20,860 bases of DNA from Tritrichomonas foetus (taxonomy: Eukaryota; Parabasalia; Tritrichomonadida; Tritrichomonadidae): positions 3,231-24,090 of the forward strand of contig MLAK01001232.1 in NCBI GenBank assembly GCA_001839685.1, in the 5' to 3' direction. Positions 1-8,580 of the stretch are shown here, piece by piece (the first letter of the stretch is position 1; the number at the start of each line of letters is the position of its first letter). The position numbers were made by a program, and so were the translations under genes. The notes under the pieces are model-generated. The model saw nothing but the letters and a program-made list of their open reading frames with translations. It ran no database searches and was not told where the DNA came from.

Positions 1-953
1 TTTTTTATCCAAATTTTCAATAAATATATGCATATATGATGTTAATAGATGCATTAAGTCATTTTCGTTTAATTTTGAAAAAGTCGAAATTGCGAATTTA
101 ATTTACGATTCCAGAAAAAAAAATTTACGAGACTGTGTTAATTTAATCTTCACAATAAACTAAATTATTTATATAAATATTAAACAATAAATTTAAATTG
201 ATCTTTAGATATTCATGTTTTATTTATTACAACGATCATAATTCTTTCAATTACAAACCAGATATATTATCAAAAAGCTGAATGTTTTCACTTCGAAACC
301 GACGTTTTCACTCAAATCCGGCGCTACTATAAAAGAATATTTCTGTATATTCAAATTTGTGATACATCGGAAAATATCGAAACCTGTATTCAAATCTGAA
401 TTGCGCATGATGTTCAGTAAGCGCATTCATAGTATGATGGAAATACAAATATATCCAAGAATTAAAAAAATTATATCACTTCCACAATCATATTTTCATC
501 ATATCTAAAATATTGAATTAGAAATACTTCATCAATAAAACTATTTGTTTTCATATCAGATCGTAAAATTCAATTCGTAAAATTTTTTCTGAAAACACAG
601 TATTGCCACATAAATTTAGGAGAAATAATTAACTCTCACAAATCTCATAAATAATTATATTTGAATAATCATTTCTCAAATATTTACTTCATTTTCAGAA
701 TCCAAATTCAATATAACTAATTTTTTGAATGATTATAACATCAATCATTCAAAAAATACAATCAAATATATTCAATGCTATTTCAAATACTCTTGGAAGT
801 TCTCAAAACGCATGAAATCAACAAAATTGCTATAACAAAAATGTTGAACTTCTGAAAAATAATTCAATTCACATTACAAAATTGACTGATTTCTCTCAAA
901 ATAATTGCCTTCTGATAAAACACTTCTCAATTTTTTAAGAATTATTTTTCACA
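1..953. other. gene-free AT-rich region
   Basis: No convincing gene. The longest open stretch on the plus strand runs from 242 to the TAA at 506-508 (88 codons). It has no ATG before the last third, and in DNA this AT-rich such a length is expected by chance a few times per window. A perfect inverted repeat at 720-757 is listed separately. The last bases lead into the Inr of the Myb gene. Confidence 0.6.
720..757. repeat. perfect inverted repeat, 15-bp arms, 8-nt loop
   Basis: The left arm 720-734 (ATTTTTTGAATGATT) is the exact reverse complement of the right arm 743-757, with an 8-nt spacer at 735-742. Each strand carries a TCATT core inside the arm: 745-749 on plus, and the complement of 728-732 on minus. 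It lies about 210 bp upstream of the Myb gene. Function is unknown; it could be a hairpin, a two-sided protein site or a small mobile-element remnant. Confidence 0.85.
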
Positions 954-960
954 TCATTCT
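954..960 (+). promoter_or_regulatory. trichomonad-type initiator (Inr) of the Myb gene
   Basis: TCATTCT fits the trichomonad Inr consensus TCA+1YW. With A956 as the first transcribed base, the 5' leader would be 10 nt, typical of these organisms. This supports the upstream ATG at 966 over the internal ATG at 1020. Confidence 0.6.
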
Positions 961-965
961 CTCGA

Positions 966-1655
966 ATGTTTCCCGTTTATCAGCAACTTTACCCCGCCTT
1001 CATTATCGTTCAAACGAAGATGACACCATCTGGACGTCATATGTTCACCAAGGATGAGGACACGCTCCTGAAATATCTCGTCGCCCAGCATGGGACGAAC
1101 AAATGGAGCCTCATCGCCTCAATAATTGGAAATCTCACAGCTCGTCAATGTCGTGAGCGTTATAAGAACTATCTCTCACCAACAATCAACTCCGACCCTT
1201 GGTCGCCCGAAGAGGATCTAATCCTTGCACAAAAATATATGCTGCTGGGTCCAAAATGGTCCCTGATCTCTACTTTCTTCAAAGGCAGGACACATGTATC
1301 AATCAAAAACCGGTTTAACTTGCTTGCTGCAAAGGGCAAAATTACCAGACGTGACTCATTGAAAAATGACTCAAAATCAAATTCACCATTAACTGCTCAA
1401 AATCACCTTGATGACTCCAATATAAAAAATGATTATTCTTCTCAAAAAGTTTCCGAAGATGACTTTTATGACTATGATGAAGATGATGATGATGATGCTC
1501 AAGCCGCAGATAAACCAGCCGTAAATGTAACATCAAAGGTGAATTTAAATAATGATTCCGAACTTGAAAAGAGAATTTGGTTCGACGAATTTGACACCGC
1601 TACCTTAGAGTTATCAGTCAATAGCTTATTCAGTCCACATGATTTCACTTTTTGA
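966..1655 (+). CDS. R2R3-type Myb-like DNA-binding protein
   Basis: A 229-residue protein with two tandem Myb/SANT repeats. Repeat 1 (about residues 25-72) has F27, W47 and Y66 at the three core aromatic positions and the recognition-helix motif QCRERYKNYL. Repeat 2 (about 77-122) has W79, W98 and F117, with SIKNRFN in its recognition helix. Replacement of the third Trp by Tyr or Phe is common in protist Mybs. A charged low-complexity tail follows, including an Asp run encoded by GAT repeats near 1478-1497. Trichomonads encode large families of such two-repeat Mybs, some of which bind promoter elements near start sites. The protein is therefore probably a nuclear sequence-specific transcription factor; its targets cannot be read from sequence. 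ATG 966 is preferred because of the Inr 10 nt upstream; ATG 1020 (residue 19) is the alternative. Confidence 0.92.
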   Translation: MFPVYQQLYPAFIIVQTKMTPSGRHMFTKDEDTLLKYLVAQHGTNKWSLIASIIGNLTARQCRERYKNYLSPTINSDPWSPEEDLILAQKYMLLGPKWSLISTFFKGRTHVSIKNRFNLLAAKGKITRRDSLKNDSKSNSPLTAQNHLDDSNIKNDYSSQKVSEDDFYDYDEDDDDDAQAADKPAVNVTSKVNLNNDSELEKRIWFDEFDTATLELSVNSLFSPHDFTF

Positions 1656-2042
1656 ATGCAATGGTCAATTAATTCCACTCCTTGTTTTCTGATTGTTTTT
1701 TATGAAACCATGAATCATATTGAAGGATCATACTTAATAAGGAGATATCTATTGATTCATTGATTTGGTCCTTCGTTATTTATAGATTTATAAATATATA
1801 TATTTATATATTGAGTATTTCTTTTGATGATATATAGATGTTTTAATATTATATGTAAATTTTTGTTTTCATGCTACTTTTATTTATCTTTTTTTAATAT
1901 TATTGTTATCATTCAATGAGTTGGATATCTTTTTTTTATCGTTCAATAATTCAAAAAGAGCGGAAAAGATTGAAATAAATAAACTCATAGAAAAATTCAA
2001 TTAAGATATTTTAACGGTCGTCGAAAATTTATAATATCGTTG
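1656..2042. other. intergenic region with AT palindrome
   Basis: No coding signal is seen. A perfect 20-bp A/T palindrome spans 1789-1808 and may be simple low-complexity sequence. A TCATA Inr-like element lies at 1985-1989 and a TAACGG Myb-type site at 2012-2017, both upstream of the next gene. An Inr at 1985 would give a leader of about 56 nt, longer than usual, so it is only a candidate. Confidence 0.5.
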
Positions 2043-2342
2043 ATGGCTGCAATCAGAGCAAGGAGAATGCAAATGCAACAAGAATGGAAAGATCAATGTC
2101 AGCAATTAGAATACATCGGGGAAATCACCTTAGAAGAAGTGAAAAACCATCAATCTCCAGACGATCGATGGGTAATCATAAATGATGATGTTTACAACAT
2201 TACACAATACCTCCATGTCCACCCAGGAGGAACTCGCTATCTGACTTCTTCGCATGATCTCACAAAGCAATTCAATAGTTTTCATAAAGGACAGCATTTG
2301 GACTTAATCGAAAAATTGAAGATTGGCCATTTGAAAAAGTGA
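2043..2342 (+). CDS. cytochrome b5-like haem-binding protein
   Basis: A 99-residue single-domain protein. Residues 26-98 fit the cytochrome b5 fold: the segment with W43, then YNITQYL, then the haem-ligand motif HPGG (H60-G63). The second axial His is probably H81 in FNSFHKG, which lines up with the F-x-x-x-H segment of the b5 domain of Ncb5or (CYB5R4)-like proteins; H85 is the alternative. The spacing between ligands (21 residues to H81) is slightly shorter than usual. There is no C-terminal membrane anchor and no fused reductase, so it should be a soluble electron carrier; its partner is unknown. The start is the ATG at 2043; a TTG directly before it is in frame but is not a plausible eukaryotic start. 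Confidence 0.9.
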   Translation: MAAIRARRMQMQQEWKDQCQQLEYIGEITLEEVKNHQSPDDRWVIINDDVYNITQYLHVHPGGTRYLTSSHDLTKQFNSFHKGQHLDLIEKLKIGHLKK

Positions 2343-3649
2343 AATCATAAAGAAAATGATTATAGCAGAGATTGATCCCAATCAATAAAGAAAAAGTGAA
2401 AAGTCAGATAATATCTGATGGGACGTGAAATAAGAAATGATCTAATTCAATCAATAATATTCTGTATTTTGGTTTTTAGTAAGACTATCATTCTGCAAGT
2501 TGTCTTATCATCTCTCTTTTCGCAATTCTTATAAATAATTATAATTAATTTTCTATTCATGTCTCTATTGTTTTTTTCTCATTTTTGGATTAGTTTGTAT
2601 TGTTTAGATGTCAAACTTGTGAAACTTTTCATGTCACCAATTAGTTTCTATTGAGGAAACATTTTGAAAAAAAAGTAAGGCGCATTAAAAATTTAAAATA
2701 TGAGACTATAAATAAATCACACATGTGTTATTGTTAGAATGCGCTGGAGTCAAATAAAATTAATTATTTGTGAAATTCTAATTGAAATGCCGAGGACCTC
2801 ATCCTTTGAGTTGATGTACTCATTTGCATGTAATCTATGAAATTTCTGGACGATGGTGTGATTTTCAAATGAAATCAGAAAATCGGTTGCTTTGGTAAAA
2901 CAAAGTGAAAATCAAACCAAAATGCTTTATAGTGAGAAAGAAGTTATTTCCCTTGATTTATTATCAAAAAGAAACACCAGCAGGTACATAGCGACATTAA
3001 AGACAAAAAAACAATTTTTTCCTTATTTTCGTATCACAAATAGCACTTGAATGATATTAACTCAATTTTCCCCAGAATTGTTTCTATTCCCAAGAGGAAT
3101 CACATCGAGGCCAAATTTCGATTCGTATTGCTTTTCTCATGAAACACTATTTAACCATGTATGAAATCTTTTTTTCTCACTATATTATTCTAATAATAGT
3201 ATTCTTAGTTTTCTTTCACCAGATGTAATTCATGTTGCATCATGAAACTGCCAATCTTTTATCAAAAGTTCATTCAGTATAACAAAATGTCTCTTTATTT
3301 CTGAATGAAAACAAGCCGAAGCCTTTCAAAAACATAAAATGCTTTAATTTTTTGTGGTTTAGCGGCATATCCGTGGAAAAGTAATTTCTCAAAAACTTGA
3401 GGAGACAATCACAAAAAGGGATTCAATGATGTCATGATTTATTTTTCTGAATTTTAAAGAAAATTTATTGAAAGATCCATAATAAATTCTCTTTCAATTA
3501 TATTTTAATTCTTCACAATTCACAACACAAAAATTTTGATCTATTCGATTTTATTGAAAATAATTCAATGATATTCTCTTATGAATGATTCAGAATTCTG
3601 ATGATCATTATTTCTGAGAAAAATTAATGGAAGCCGTTTATTGGCAAAA
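2343..3649. other. long intergenic region, no convincing gene
   Basis: Mostly AT-rich with no ATG-started gene of useful size. Two ATG-less open stretches on the minus strand, 2911-2750 (53 codons) and 3422-3270 (50 codons), have somewhat protein-like composition, with stops and apparent frame changes between them. They could be remnants of one decayed gene, but their lengths are also expected by chance. A TCATT Inr-like element at 3605-3609 lies 43 nt before the next start codon. A short upstream frame begins at ATG 3627. Confidence 0.45.
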
Positions 3650-4294
3650 ATGGGATCGATGATGAAAGTAGTGCTAGAAACCTTCACTGGTGGGCACACA
3701 GAAGTCACTTGTTTCCCAGAAGACAGTGTGAGATCAGTTATCTCGCATATGAACCTCGAAAACGACTCCAAAACAACACCAAGTGGTAATAAAACCTGTT
3801 TTTCCTGCTTCAAGCCACGCACCTTCATCGCATGTATACATAACGGCATGGAACTCACGATGGATCTTTCTCTGGCCTACCAGGGTGTCACAGACGGCTC
3901 CACGATTGTTGTTTTTATGAAGAAGGCGAAATTTGATATCGATTTTCCAATCTTTCTCCAGGATGTCGATTCTTCCCTCTACAAAGAAGCAGTTGACGAT
4001 AGAGAACGAAATGAGACGATCCGAGAGCAGTTGAAGATTGCCGATATGGCGGCGAATATTTCTCAAAGTGTGACCCCATCGGAAAAGGCAATAATAATGC
4101 GAAGTATATATTTCGGAGACGGCGAACGAGCAATCGACCCCCGCTTAAATAATATCATAAATTGTATGAATTTCAAAGCCGAAATTACAGCACAACCAAT
4201 GCCAACTGTTATTCCACAGGCAACAGGGATATCAACTGATCCACTTCCATACAGATTCCACCACAAAAGAAACTTTCCACAATTGCAACATTAA
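3650..4294 (+). CDS. ubiquitin-fold-like protein of unknown function
   Basis: A 214-residue protein from the first in-frame ATG at 3650; ATGs at 3659 and 3662 are also possible. Residues 5-92 look like a beta-grasp (ubiquitin-like) domain: an opening strand (MKVVLETFTGG), a helix (SVRSVISHMN), an insert with CFSCF, then a strand (FIACIHNGMEL), the turn LAYQGVTDGSTI and a closing strand VVFMKK. There is no C-terminal di-Gly at the end of this unit, so it is probably a structural domain and not a conjugated modifier. The remaining 120 residues have a charged helical part (about 108-140) and a Pro/His-containing tail, with no family I recognise. Codon use is richer in GC at third positions than in several neighbours, which fits a maintained gene. 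The domain call rests on secondary-structure pattern only. Confidence 0.7.
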   Translation: MGSMMKVVLETFTGGHTEVTCFPEDSVRSVISHMNLENDSKTTPSGNKTCFSCFKPRTFIACIHNGMELTMDLSLAYQGVTDGSTIVVFMKKAKFDIDFPIFLQDVDSSLYKEAVDDRERNETIREQLKIADMAANISQSVTPSEKAIIMRSIYFGDGERAIDPRLNNIINCMNFKAEITAQPMPTVIPQATGISTDPLPYRFHHKRNFPQLQH

Positions 4295-4611
4295 TCTCAA
4301 TATCACAAATTTCTTCCTGAAGCTTTCGAATCAGCAAAATGTTTGGATATAATGAATGGATTTGGATTTGATGGTTGATTTCGGTTTAATTCAATACAAC
4401 TGTTTTTATATATGTAAATTTTTTTCCTCTAATCATTTTGTTTATTCTTTCATATTGTTCGATTTTACTTTTAGTCAAATATCGATATTCACATTAAATA
4501 TTTCACTTTTTTTACGAAAGTGGAATATCCATGGGTAGGGGGTCATGGATGCAAAATTATCCGATTTTATAAAAGTTCATTTTTTATGAATATTTTATGA
4601 TATATGGAGTT

Positions 4612-4716
4612 TCATAAACTAAATTTATACTTTTCAGCCCACGCCTGACTTGATTTCAGATAATTCGGGGCAGGCCAATAATAATCATTCAAGCTGTATT
4701 TTGAAAGATATTTCAT
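4612..4716 (-). CDS. micro-ORF of 34 codons with initiator element
   Basis: A short frame on the minus strand begins at ATG 4716 and ends at TGA 4612-4614. The peptide is rich in aromatic residues (Y, W, F) with a WPAPNY segment and has no recognised family. It covers a small GC-richer patch in an otherwise AT-rich gap. A perfect TCACA Inr lies 8 nt upstream of the ATG, which would give a 9-nt leader. It could be a genuine tiny gene, the first part of a broken gene, or chance. No AG suitable for a 3' splice site follows closely, so a simple first-exon explanation is not supported. Confidence 0.35.
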   Translation of the reverse strand: MKYLSKYSLNDYYWPAPNYLKSSQAWAEKYKFSL

Positions 4717-4722
4717 CTGGGT

Positions 4723-4727
4723 TGTGA
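4723..4727 (-). promoter_or_regulatory. Inr-like element upstream of micro-ORF
   Basis: On the minus strand this reads TCACA, an exact TCA+1YW match. The A at 4725 would start transcription 9 nt before the ATG at 4716. Confidence 0.35.
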
Positions 4728-4782
4728 AGTTTTTACGATTTTCGATTTAAAATGGAAAATAAACGATGAATTAATGTGATAA

Positions 4783-5088
4783 ACGAATAATCAAATTTAC
4801 CCAGAAATTCTCGATCTCTTACAACAGATCTTGCTTAAGATACGAACTGGGCATATGTTTATCCGACTTATGAATGGCGGAACTCACGAGAGAATCGCCG
4901 GCCAAATCGGAAATGGCCATTTTAACCGTTGAGATAACTCAATATTTGGCCTTAATATTGAAAAAAGTGGCGAAATAATATTGAATAAGGAAATGACACT
5001 CATGAGTGATATCATCAACTCCTTTTTCCAAAAAATTAAAAAAAAATCAGCCAGAATAATCAATAGTTGCAAAAGAAAAATCCTTTAA
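4783..5088 (+). pseudogene. possible decayed ORF with helix-turn-helix-like segment
   Basis: One plus-strand frame stays open from 4783 to the TAA at 5086-5088 except for a single TGA at 4930-4932. It has no early ATG. The stretch from 4861 to 4929 encodes a pattern (RLMNGGT, then IAGQIGN, then FNR) that resembles a generic helix-turn-helix of transposases and DNA-binding proteins. The bases there are GC-richer than the surroundings. The second half is Lys/Ser/Ile-rich with no recognisable motif. A relic of a transposon or regulator gene is possible; chance cannot be ruled out. A small inverted repeat (TTGAG/CTCAA) flanks the region just after the TGA. Confidence 0.25.
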
Positions 5089-5482
5089 TACGGGAGAAAA
5101 TTTAAGTCAAAAGAAACAATATCAATATATCTATTGATTAGTAAAAAAATAAACTGATTCAGAATAAGGATGAACACGCACACAATAAAACATAAATAAA
5201 TACAGAAATAGAATTAATATACATGTTTACAATAATAAATTCATTTATTGTCATGAATTAGGAATTATTTTTTCATAAAATTTATTGACAAGTTCGAACT
5301 TTTTTTGAAAACTTATTTATGTAACATAGGTTTACATTCAACCAAAGTTTTGATATTCATTTAATTTTCCTCTTTTTTCTCCAACTTTTCATAAGAAATT
5401 ACACCATTGATTAATTCAAATAAATTCTAACTGAACTAATAGAGTCGGGAAAAAAGAAAAGTAATTCGATTGATAAACATTA

Positions 5483-7336
5483 TCATGGATTGTCATTTAA
5501 TTGAGGAAGTTCATCAAGCTGCTTTACTAATTTCCTTGTATAATCCAATACTGTTTTTTGTGCATGATTTGAATTATATGGGTAAGTTTCAAGAAGAGTA
5601 TTTGTTATTTGAATTAAACCTACAACTACACCCTTCAACATTATCACAAAATCTGCAATCGTGACAGTCCTAGATTGTTGCACCGTTTTAAAAATTCGGT
5701 TCATCAATTCCCCATCTTTTACCCTATAAGCAACAATTAAGTTTCCCACGTGATCTTGATTCAAATTCGCTCTTCTATTTTTTAGTTTTTTATATTGATT
5801 AAAAATTCCTTTCACGTTGTTTAAAGCTTCATTAAAGGTTGATGAAAATGGCATATTTTCAAGCTCATTATCAATTTGTGGGACTGATTCGATTCCAGGG
5901 TCATAAAGGAATATTGCTTCTTGATTATCATTTTCATAATATTCAAACAAGTCGCTATTTTCATTTTCAGTATTACTTTTACCATATCTATAATCTAATT
6001 CTATATTTATTTTTCTATTTTCAATATTCATATCATTGTTGTTTTCACTATAATCACTGTAGTATTCACTTGTTTTATTTATTTGTGAATAATGACGATA
6101 AAGCCTATGTTTTCGAGAAAAATCATCTATCAACTCTGAAAATAATTCTTCGTTATTAATTTTTAAGTACATTTCAATAATTGCATTAATAAAATCAGAA
6201 AAAATACCATTTAATTGAGTTTTGCATAACTTCAGTTCTTCTTTACTCACCTTATCATTCCAACAACTCTCACTTAAATAATTGATATTAATATTATTCT
6301 CATTTATATAACTTTCATTGATATTATTCTCATTTAAATTAGACTCATGTAAGTCATTATGATTTAAATGATTCAAATTATTGTTTATTCTAAAGGATGC
6401 CAAATTGAAGTAACCAAAAGCATCACTGAACTTCGAATTATGGGTACAAATTCTGCCTAAGCAGATTCCACATCTTGGATCATTCCAAAGATTCGAATGA
6501 AGTAGTGGCACGAATTTGATACATTTTTCAATATTCTGACAATCACAAAAATGATTCACAAGTGTAATAGCAGAATTTAAATCATCACAAAAAAAGTCTA
6601 AATGATGCTCAATAAAAAAATATAAAGCTGTTGAAATTTCTCGATTTTTTGGAATGATTTGATGAATATAGGACAAAACCATTGGATGTGTGTGTTCAAT
6701 CTGATGTAGATATTGAGAAAATTGTTTTGAATTTAATGTTAAAGATACAATTTTGGCAATTGAAAAGTAGAATTCGTGTGAAATGGGATGCTTTTTGGTT
6801 AAATATTCAATTTCTTCATAATTTAGGTTTCTTGGCTGATAACAATTTAAATATTTTAAATAATATGGATTCAAACAACCAAATGTAGCACAAATAATAG
6901 GAAATGTTGGTCGATGGTATCTCAAAATGCTTGAATATAAAAAATTATCAAAATTTTGGTCAATTAATTCAGTTATGTTAGTAGTTATATTTAATTCACA
7001 ATCAACAGTAATAAGTAATTCTTCATTTGAAAAAGAATTAAAACATCTAAATTGTCCACCTTCAAATTTATATTTCTGAGTTTGTATTTTATTTTGGTGA
7101 TTTTGAAGTTGCTCAAGCTTTAAATAATAATCTAGAAATGATTCAAGTGAGTCAACCATTAATCCAGAAACTGAGTGGCAGAAATATTTGTAATTCGGTG
7201 ACTTTGAGTTTATTAATGATTTCTTAATTATAACGAAATCATCAGGTCCCAAACCTTTAATGTTATAGTTTAGGAACATTTCTCTTGCTTCTAGTAAATC
7301 AAGTCCTTCTTCTTCATCAACAAAATCAATTTCCAT
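5483..7336 (-). CDS. ChAPs (Bud7/Bch1)-like exomer-type protein
   Basis: A 617-residue soluble protein without a signal peptide or membrane helices. Near the N-terminus GLGPDDFVIIKKSL (about 28-41), followed by a Y-F-C segment and a helix, resembles the start of yeast Bch1/Bud7, where LGPPDL..LIKSL occupies the same place. These are cargo adaptors that act with Arf1 at the trans-Golgi. The middle (about 190-310) reads as repeated alpha-helical pairs like the family's TPRs, ending in WNDPRCGICLGRI and FSDAFGYFN. An Asn-rich insert (318-354) with repeated NENNIN units interrupts the fold, and an acidic Asn/Tyr-rich stretch spans 405-490. The C-terminal 110 residues are helical and basic. An Inr (TCATT) lies immediately upstream. 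Assignment is from remembered motif similarity only; an unrelated helical-repeat protein is the main alternative. Confidence 0.85.
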   Translation of the reverse strand: MEIDFVDEEEGLDLLEAREMFLNYNIKGLGPDDFVIIKKSLINSKSPNYKYFCHSVSGLMVDSLESFLDYYLKLEQLQNHQNKIQTQKYKFEGGQFRCFNSFSNEELLITVDCELNITTNITELIDQNFDNFLYSSILRYHRPTFPIICATFGCLNPYYLKYLNCYQPRNLNYEEIEYLTKKHPISHEFYFSIAKIVSLTLNSKQFSQYLHQIEHTHPMVLSYIHQIIPKNREISTALYFFIEHHLDFFCDDLNSAITLVNHFCDCQNIEKCIKFVPLLHSNLWNDPRCGICLGRICTHNSKFSDAFGYFNLASFRINNNLNHLNHNDLHESNLNENNINESYINENNININYLSESCWNDKVSKEELKLCKTQLNGIFSDFINAIIEMYLKINNEELFSELIDDFSRKHRLYRHYSQINKTSEYYSDYSENNNDMNIENRKINIELDYRYGKSNTENENSDLFEYYENDNQEAIFLYDPGIESVPQIDNELENMPFSSTFNEALNNVKGIFNQYKKLKNRRANLNQDHVGNLIVAYRVKDGELMNRIFKTVQQSRTVTIADFVIMLKGVVVGLIQITNTLLETYPYNSNHAQKTVLDYTRKLVKQLDELPQLNDNP

Positions 7337-7340
7337 TCAA

Positions 7341-7345
7341 AATGA
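7341..7345 (-). promoter_or_regulatory. trichomonad-type Inr of the ChAPs-like gene
   Basis: On the minus strand this reads TCATT, followed by TTGA and the ATG at 7336. With the A at 7343 as +1, the leader is 7 nt. This strongly supports the annotated start. Confidence 0.65.
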
Positions 7346-8060
7346 ATTGATCAAGATTAGCCACTTTTTTTGGTTAATTTATGGTCAAATAAAAATTTGG
7401 TGTGAATGTGCGAACACACATCTAAATATTTCATAGTTTAACTATCATTATGCATTATTTGAAATGTATATATGATTTATATGATAATGAGACACTTATA
7501 CCGAATTAAGATCATTTATTATATCAATACATATTTTTTGATTCCTGATTGGTCAGAATAAATCTATGAGTATTCATCGCATGTAGTATTAAATGGGATA
7601 TTTCTAGAAATATTGGTGCTGGTGCACTTCGACACAAGGAATTAAATCAAACAAGGAAAAATGGAATAATCGGGTTCGAAATATCTAAAAATCAAAGATT
7701 TCAAATGAAATAAAAATGATTATCTCGGTTTTAGCACCAATCAATTCACACAAAAATTCGAAATTTCAATTATGTGACAAAAAATAAAAGATTGAGAGGT
7801 GTCAAAAAAGACTAGTTTAAAATTACTTGGGCAGCGTTTAGGGGAAATGGGAAAAATTAATGTCTCCATCAAGAAATATTTGGAAATATAACCACTTTCT
7901 TGTCAATTATCATTTTTAAAAAAATAGTAGTTGGAGTCGAGCTTTGTGACTTATTCTCTATTCATGTTATTACATATTGAAAATGTATTAATGTTTATAA
8001 AATTTATAAAGAAAAAGATTGAAAGAATGGTCTATTTAATTAAAACATATTATTTAAAAT
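7346..8060. other. intergenic region, nothing convincing
   Basis: AT-rich. A 47-codon ATG-less plus-strand frame (7570-7713) and a 42-codon minus-strand frame starting at ATG 7869 are open, but neither has an Inr or a recognisable motif. A GGGTTCGAAAT segment near 7669 recalls a tRNA B box, but no A box, stem or terminal T run fits around it. Confidence 0.5.
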
Positions 8061-8291
8061 TTAAAACGGGCATCTTAAATAGAAACGAGTTACCCAGTTC
8101 GCTGATTCTGGTCCGACCCATGTTGTAGCTATTGGAAGGAAGTAATGTGCATCCCAATTCATTATCCAGCCGAAAACATGTCTCACAAAAGACCTCATAT
8201 TTTCAAAAGGTTCCAAGTGGCCATCATCAGGAGGCGCATTATCTGGAACTCGTGGTAAATCGTTGAAATTGTCGATTTTCTCTTTCTCCAT
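8061..8291 (-). CDS. small hypothetical protein, Trp/His-rich
   Basis: A 76-residue frame from ATG 8291, with a stop codon just before it. The N-terminal third is polar and Pro/Asp-rich (PRVPDNAPPDDGH). The rest is hydrophobic-aromatic, with FVRHVFGWIMNW, a single possible amphipathic or membrane-associated segment, and then WVGPESANWVTRFY. Composition, with four Trp and balanced codons in a GC-richer patch, is much more protein-like than the surrounding DNA. I do not recognise a family. No good Inr is visible within 50 nt upstream. It may be a real small gene or the surviving fragment of a larger one. It is divergent from the membrane-protein gene on its right, with 289 bp between the start codons. 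Confidence 0.5.
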   Translation of the reverse strand: MEKEKIDNFNDLPRVPDNAPPDDGHLEPFENMRSFVRHVFGWIMNWDAHYFLPIATTWVGPESANWVTRFYLRCPF

Positions 8292-8580
8292 TTATTTAGC
8301 CTCAAACCGTTTTGATCGGAATTATCGTCTTTTCCGGTTTCAGGTTAAATATTTTAACAATCTCTCTTGAATAAACCATTAGCGATCAAAAAGAAATCAT
8401 TCAATTTAATTGACCGAATAACCGAATAAAAATGTCATATCGGGTTTGGCATCTTAACTTTTGTTAAATTGGTTCTAATGTCATTACGACTTTTTAACAG
8501 AAAAAAAAATGAGTGTTCATGTTTTTTCTATATGCTATTGAATAATTAATAATTATCAGAAATCAACAGAAATTATACGA
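8292..8580. other. divergent intergenic region
   Basis: It separates the small minus-strand gene from the seven-helix gene. A 15-nt near-palindrome, GTTAAATATTTTAAC, lies at about 8344-8358. No TCA+1YW element sits close to either ATG, so neither promoter can be placed. Confidence 0.4.

Larger units (their letters stand above)
4295..5482. other. intergenic region containing the two weak ORFs above
   Basis: Apart from the micro-ORF and the decayed frame, nothing convincing is seen. A 60-codon Phe-rich plus-strand frame at 4356-4538 looks like A/T noise. A perfect 12-bp palindrome AAGTTCGAACTT lies at 5290-5301, with a run of seven T starting inside it; no tRNA-like A or B box could be paired with it. 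Confidence 0.5.

Noticed and set aside
242..508. 88-codon plus-strand open stretch near the window start
   Set aside because: No ATG in its first two thirds and a length expected a few times by chance in this AT-rich window.
2040..2042. TTG as the start of the cytochrome b5-like gene
   Set aside because: An ATG follows directly in frame at 2043, and non-AUG initiation is not needed.
3565..4266. Several minus-strand frames opposite the ubiquitin-fold-like gene
   Set aside because: They are shadows of the plus-strand gene, with no Inr, no domain pattern and mutually overlapping frames.
4356..4538. 60-codon Phe/Ile-rich plus-strand frame resembling a membrane peptide
   Set aside because: The hydrophobicity follows from T-rich DNA; there is no Inr and no protein-like balance.
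5290..5306. Palindrome plus T run as an intrinsic terminator
   Set aside because: Rho-independent terminators are bacterial; the window is eukaryotic and no RNA gene precedes it.
7660..7680. GGGTTCGAAAT as a possible tRNA B box
   Set aside because: No matching A box, acceptor stem or terminal T run could be placed around it.
7741..7869. 42-codon minus-strand ATG frame
   Set aside because: No TCA+1YW element upstream, Phe/Ile/Ser composition typical of A/T noise, no motif.
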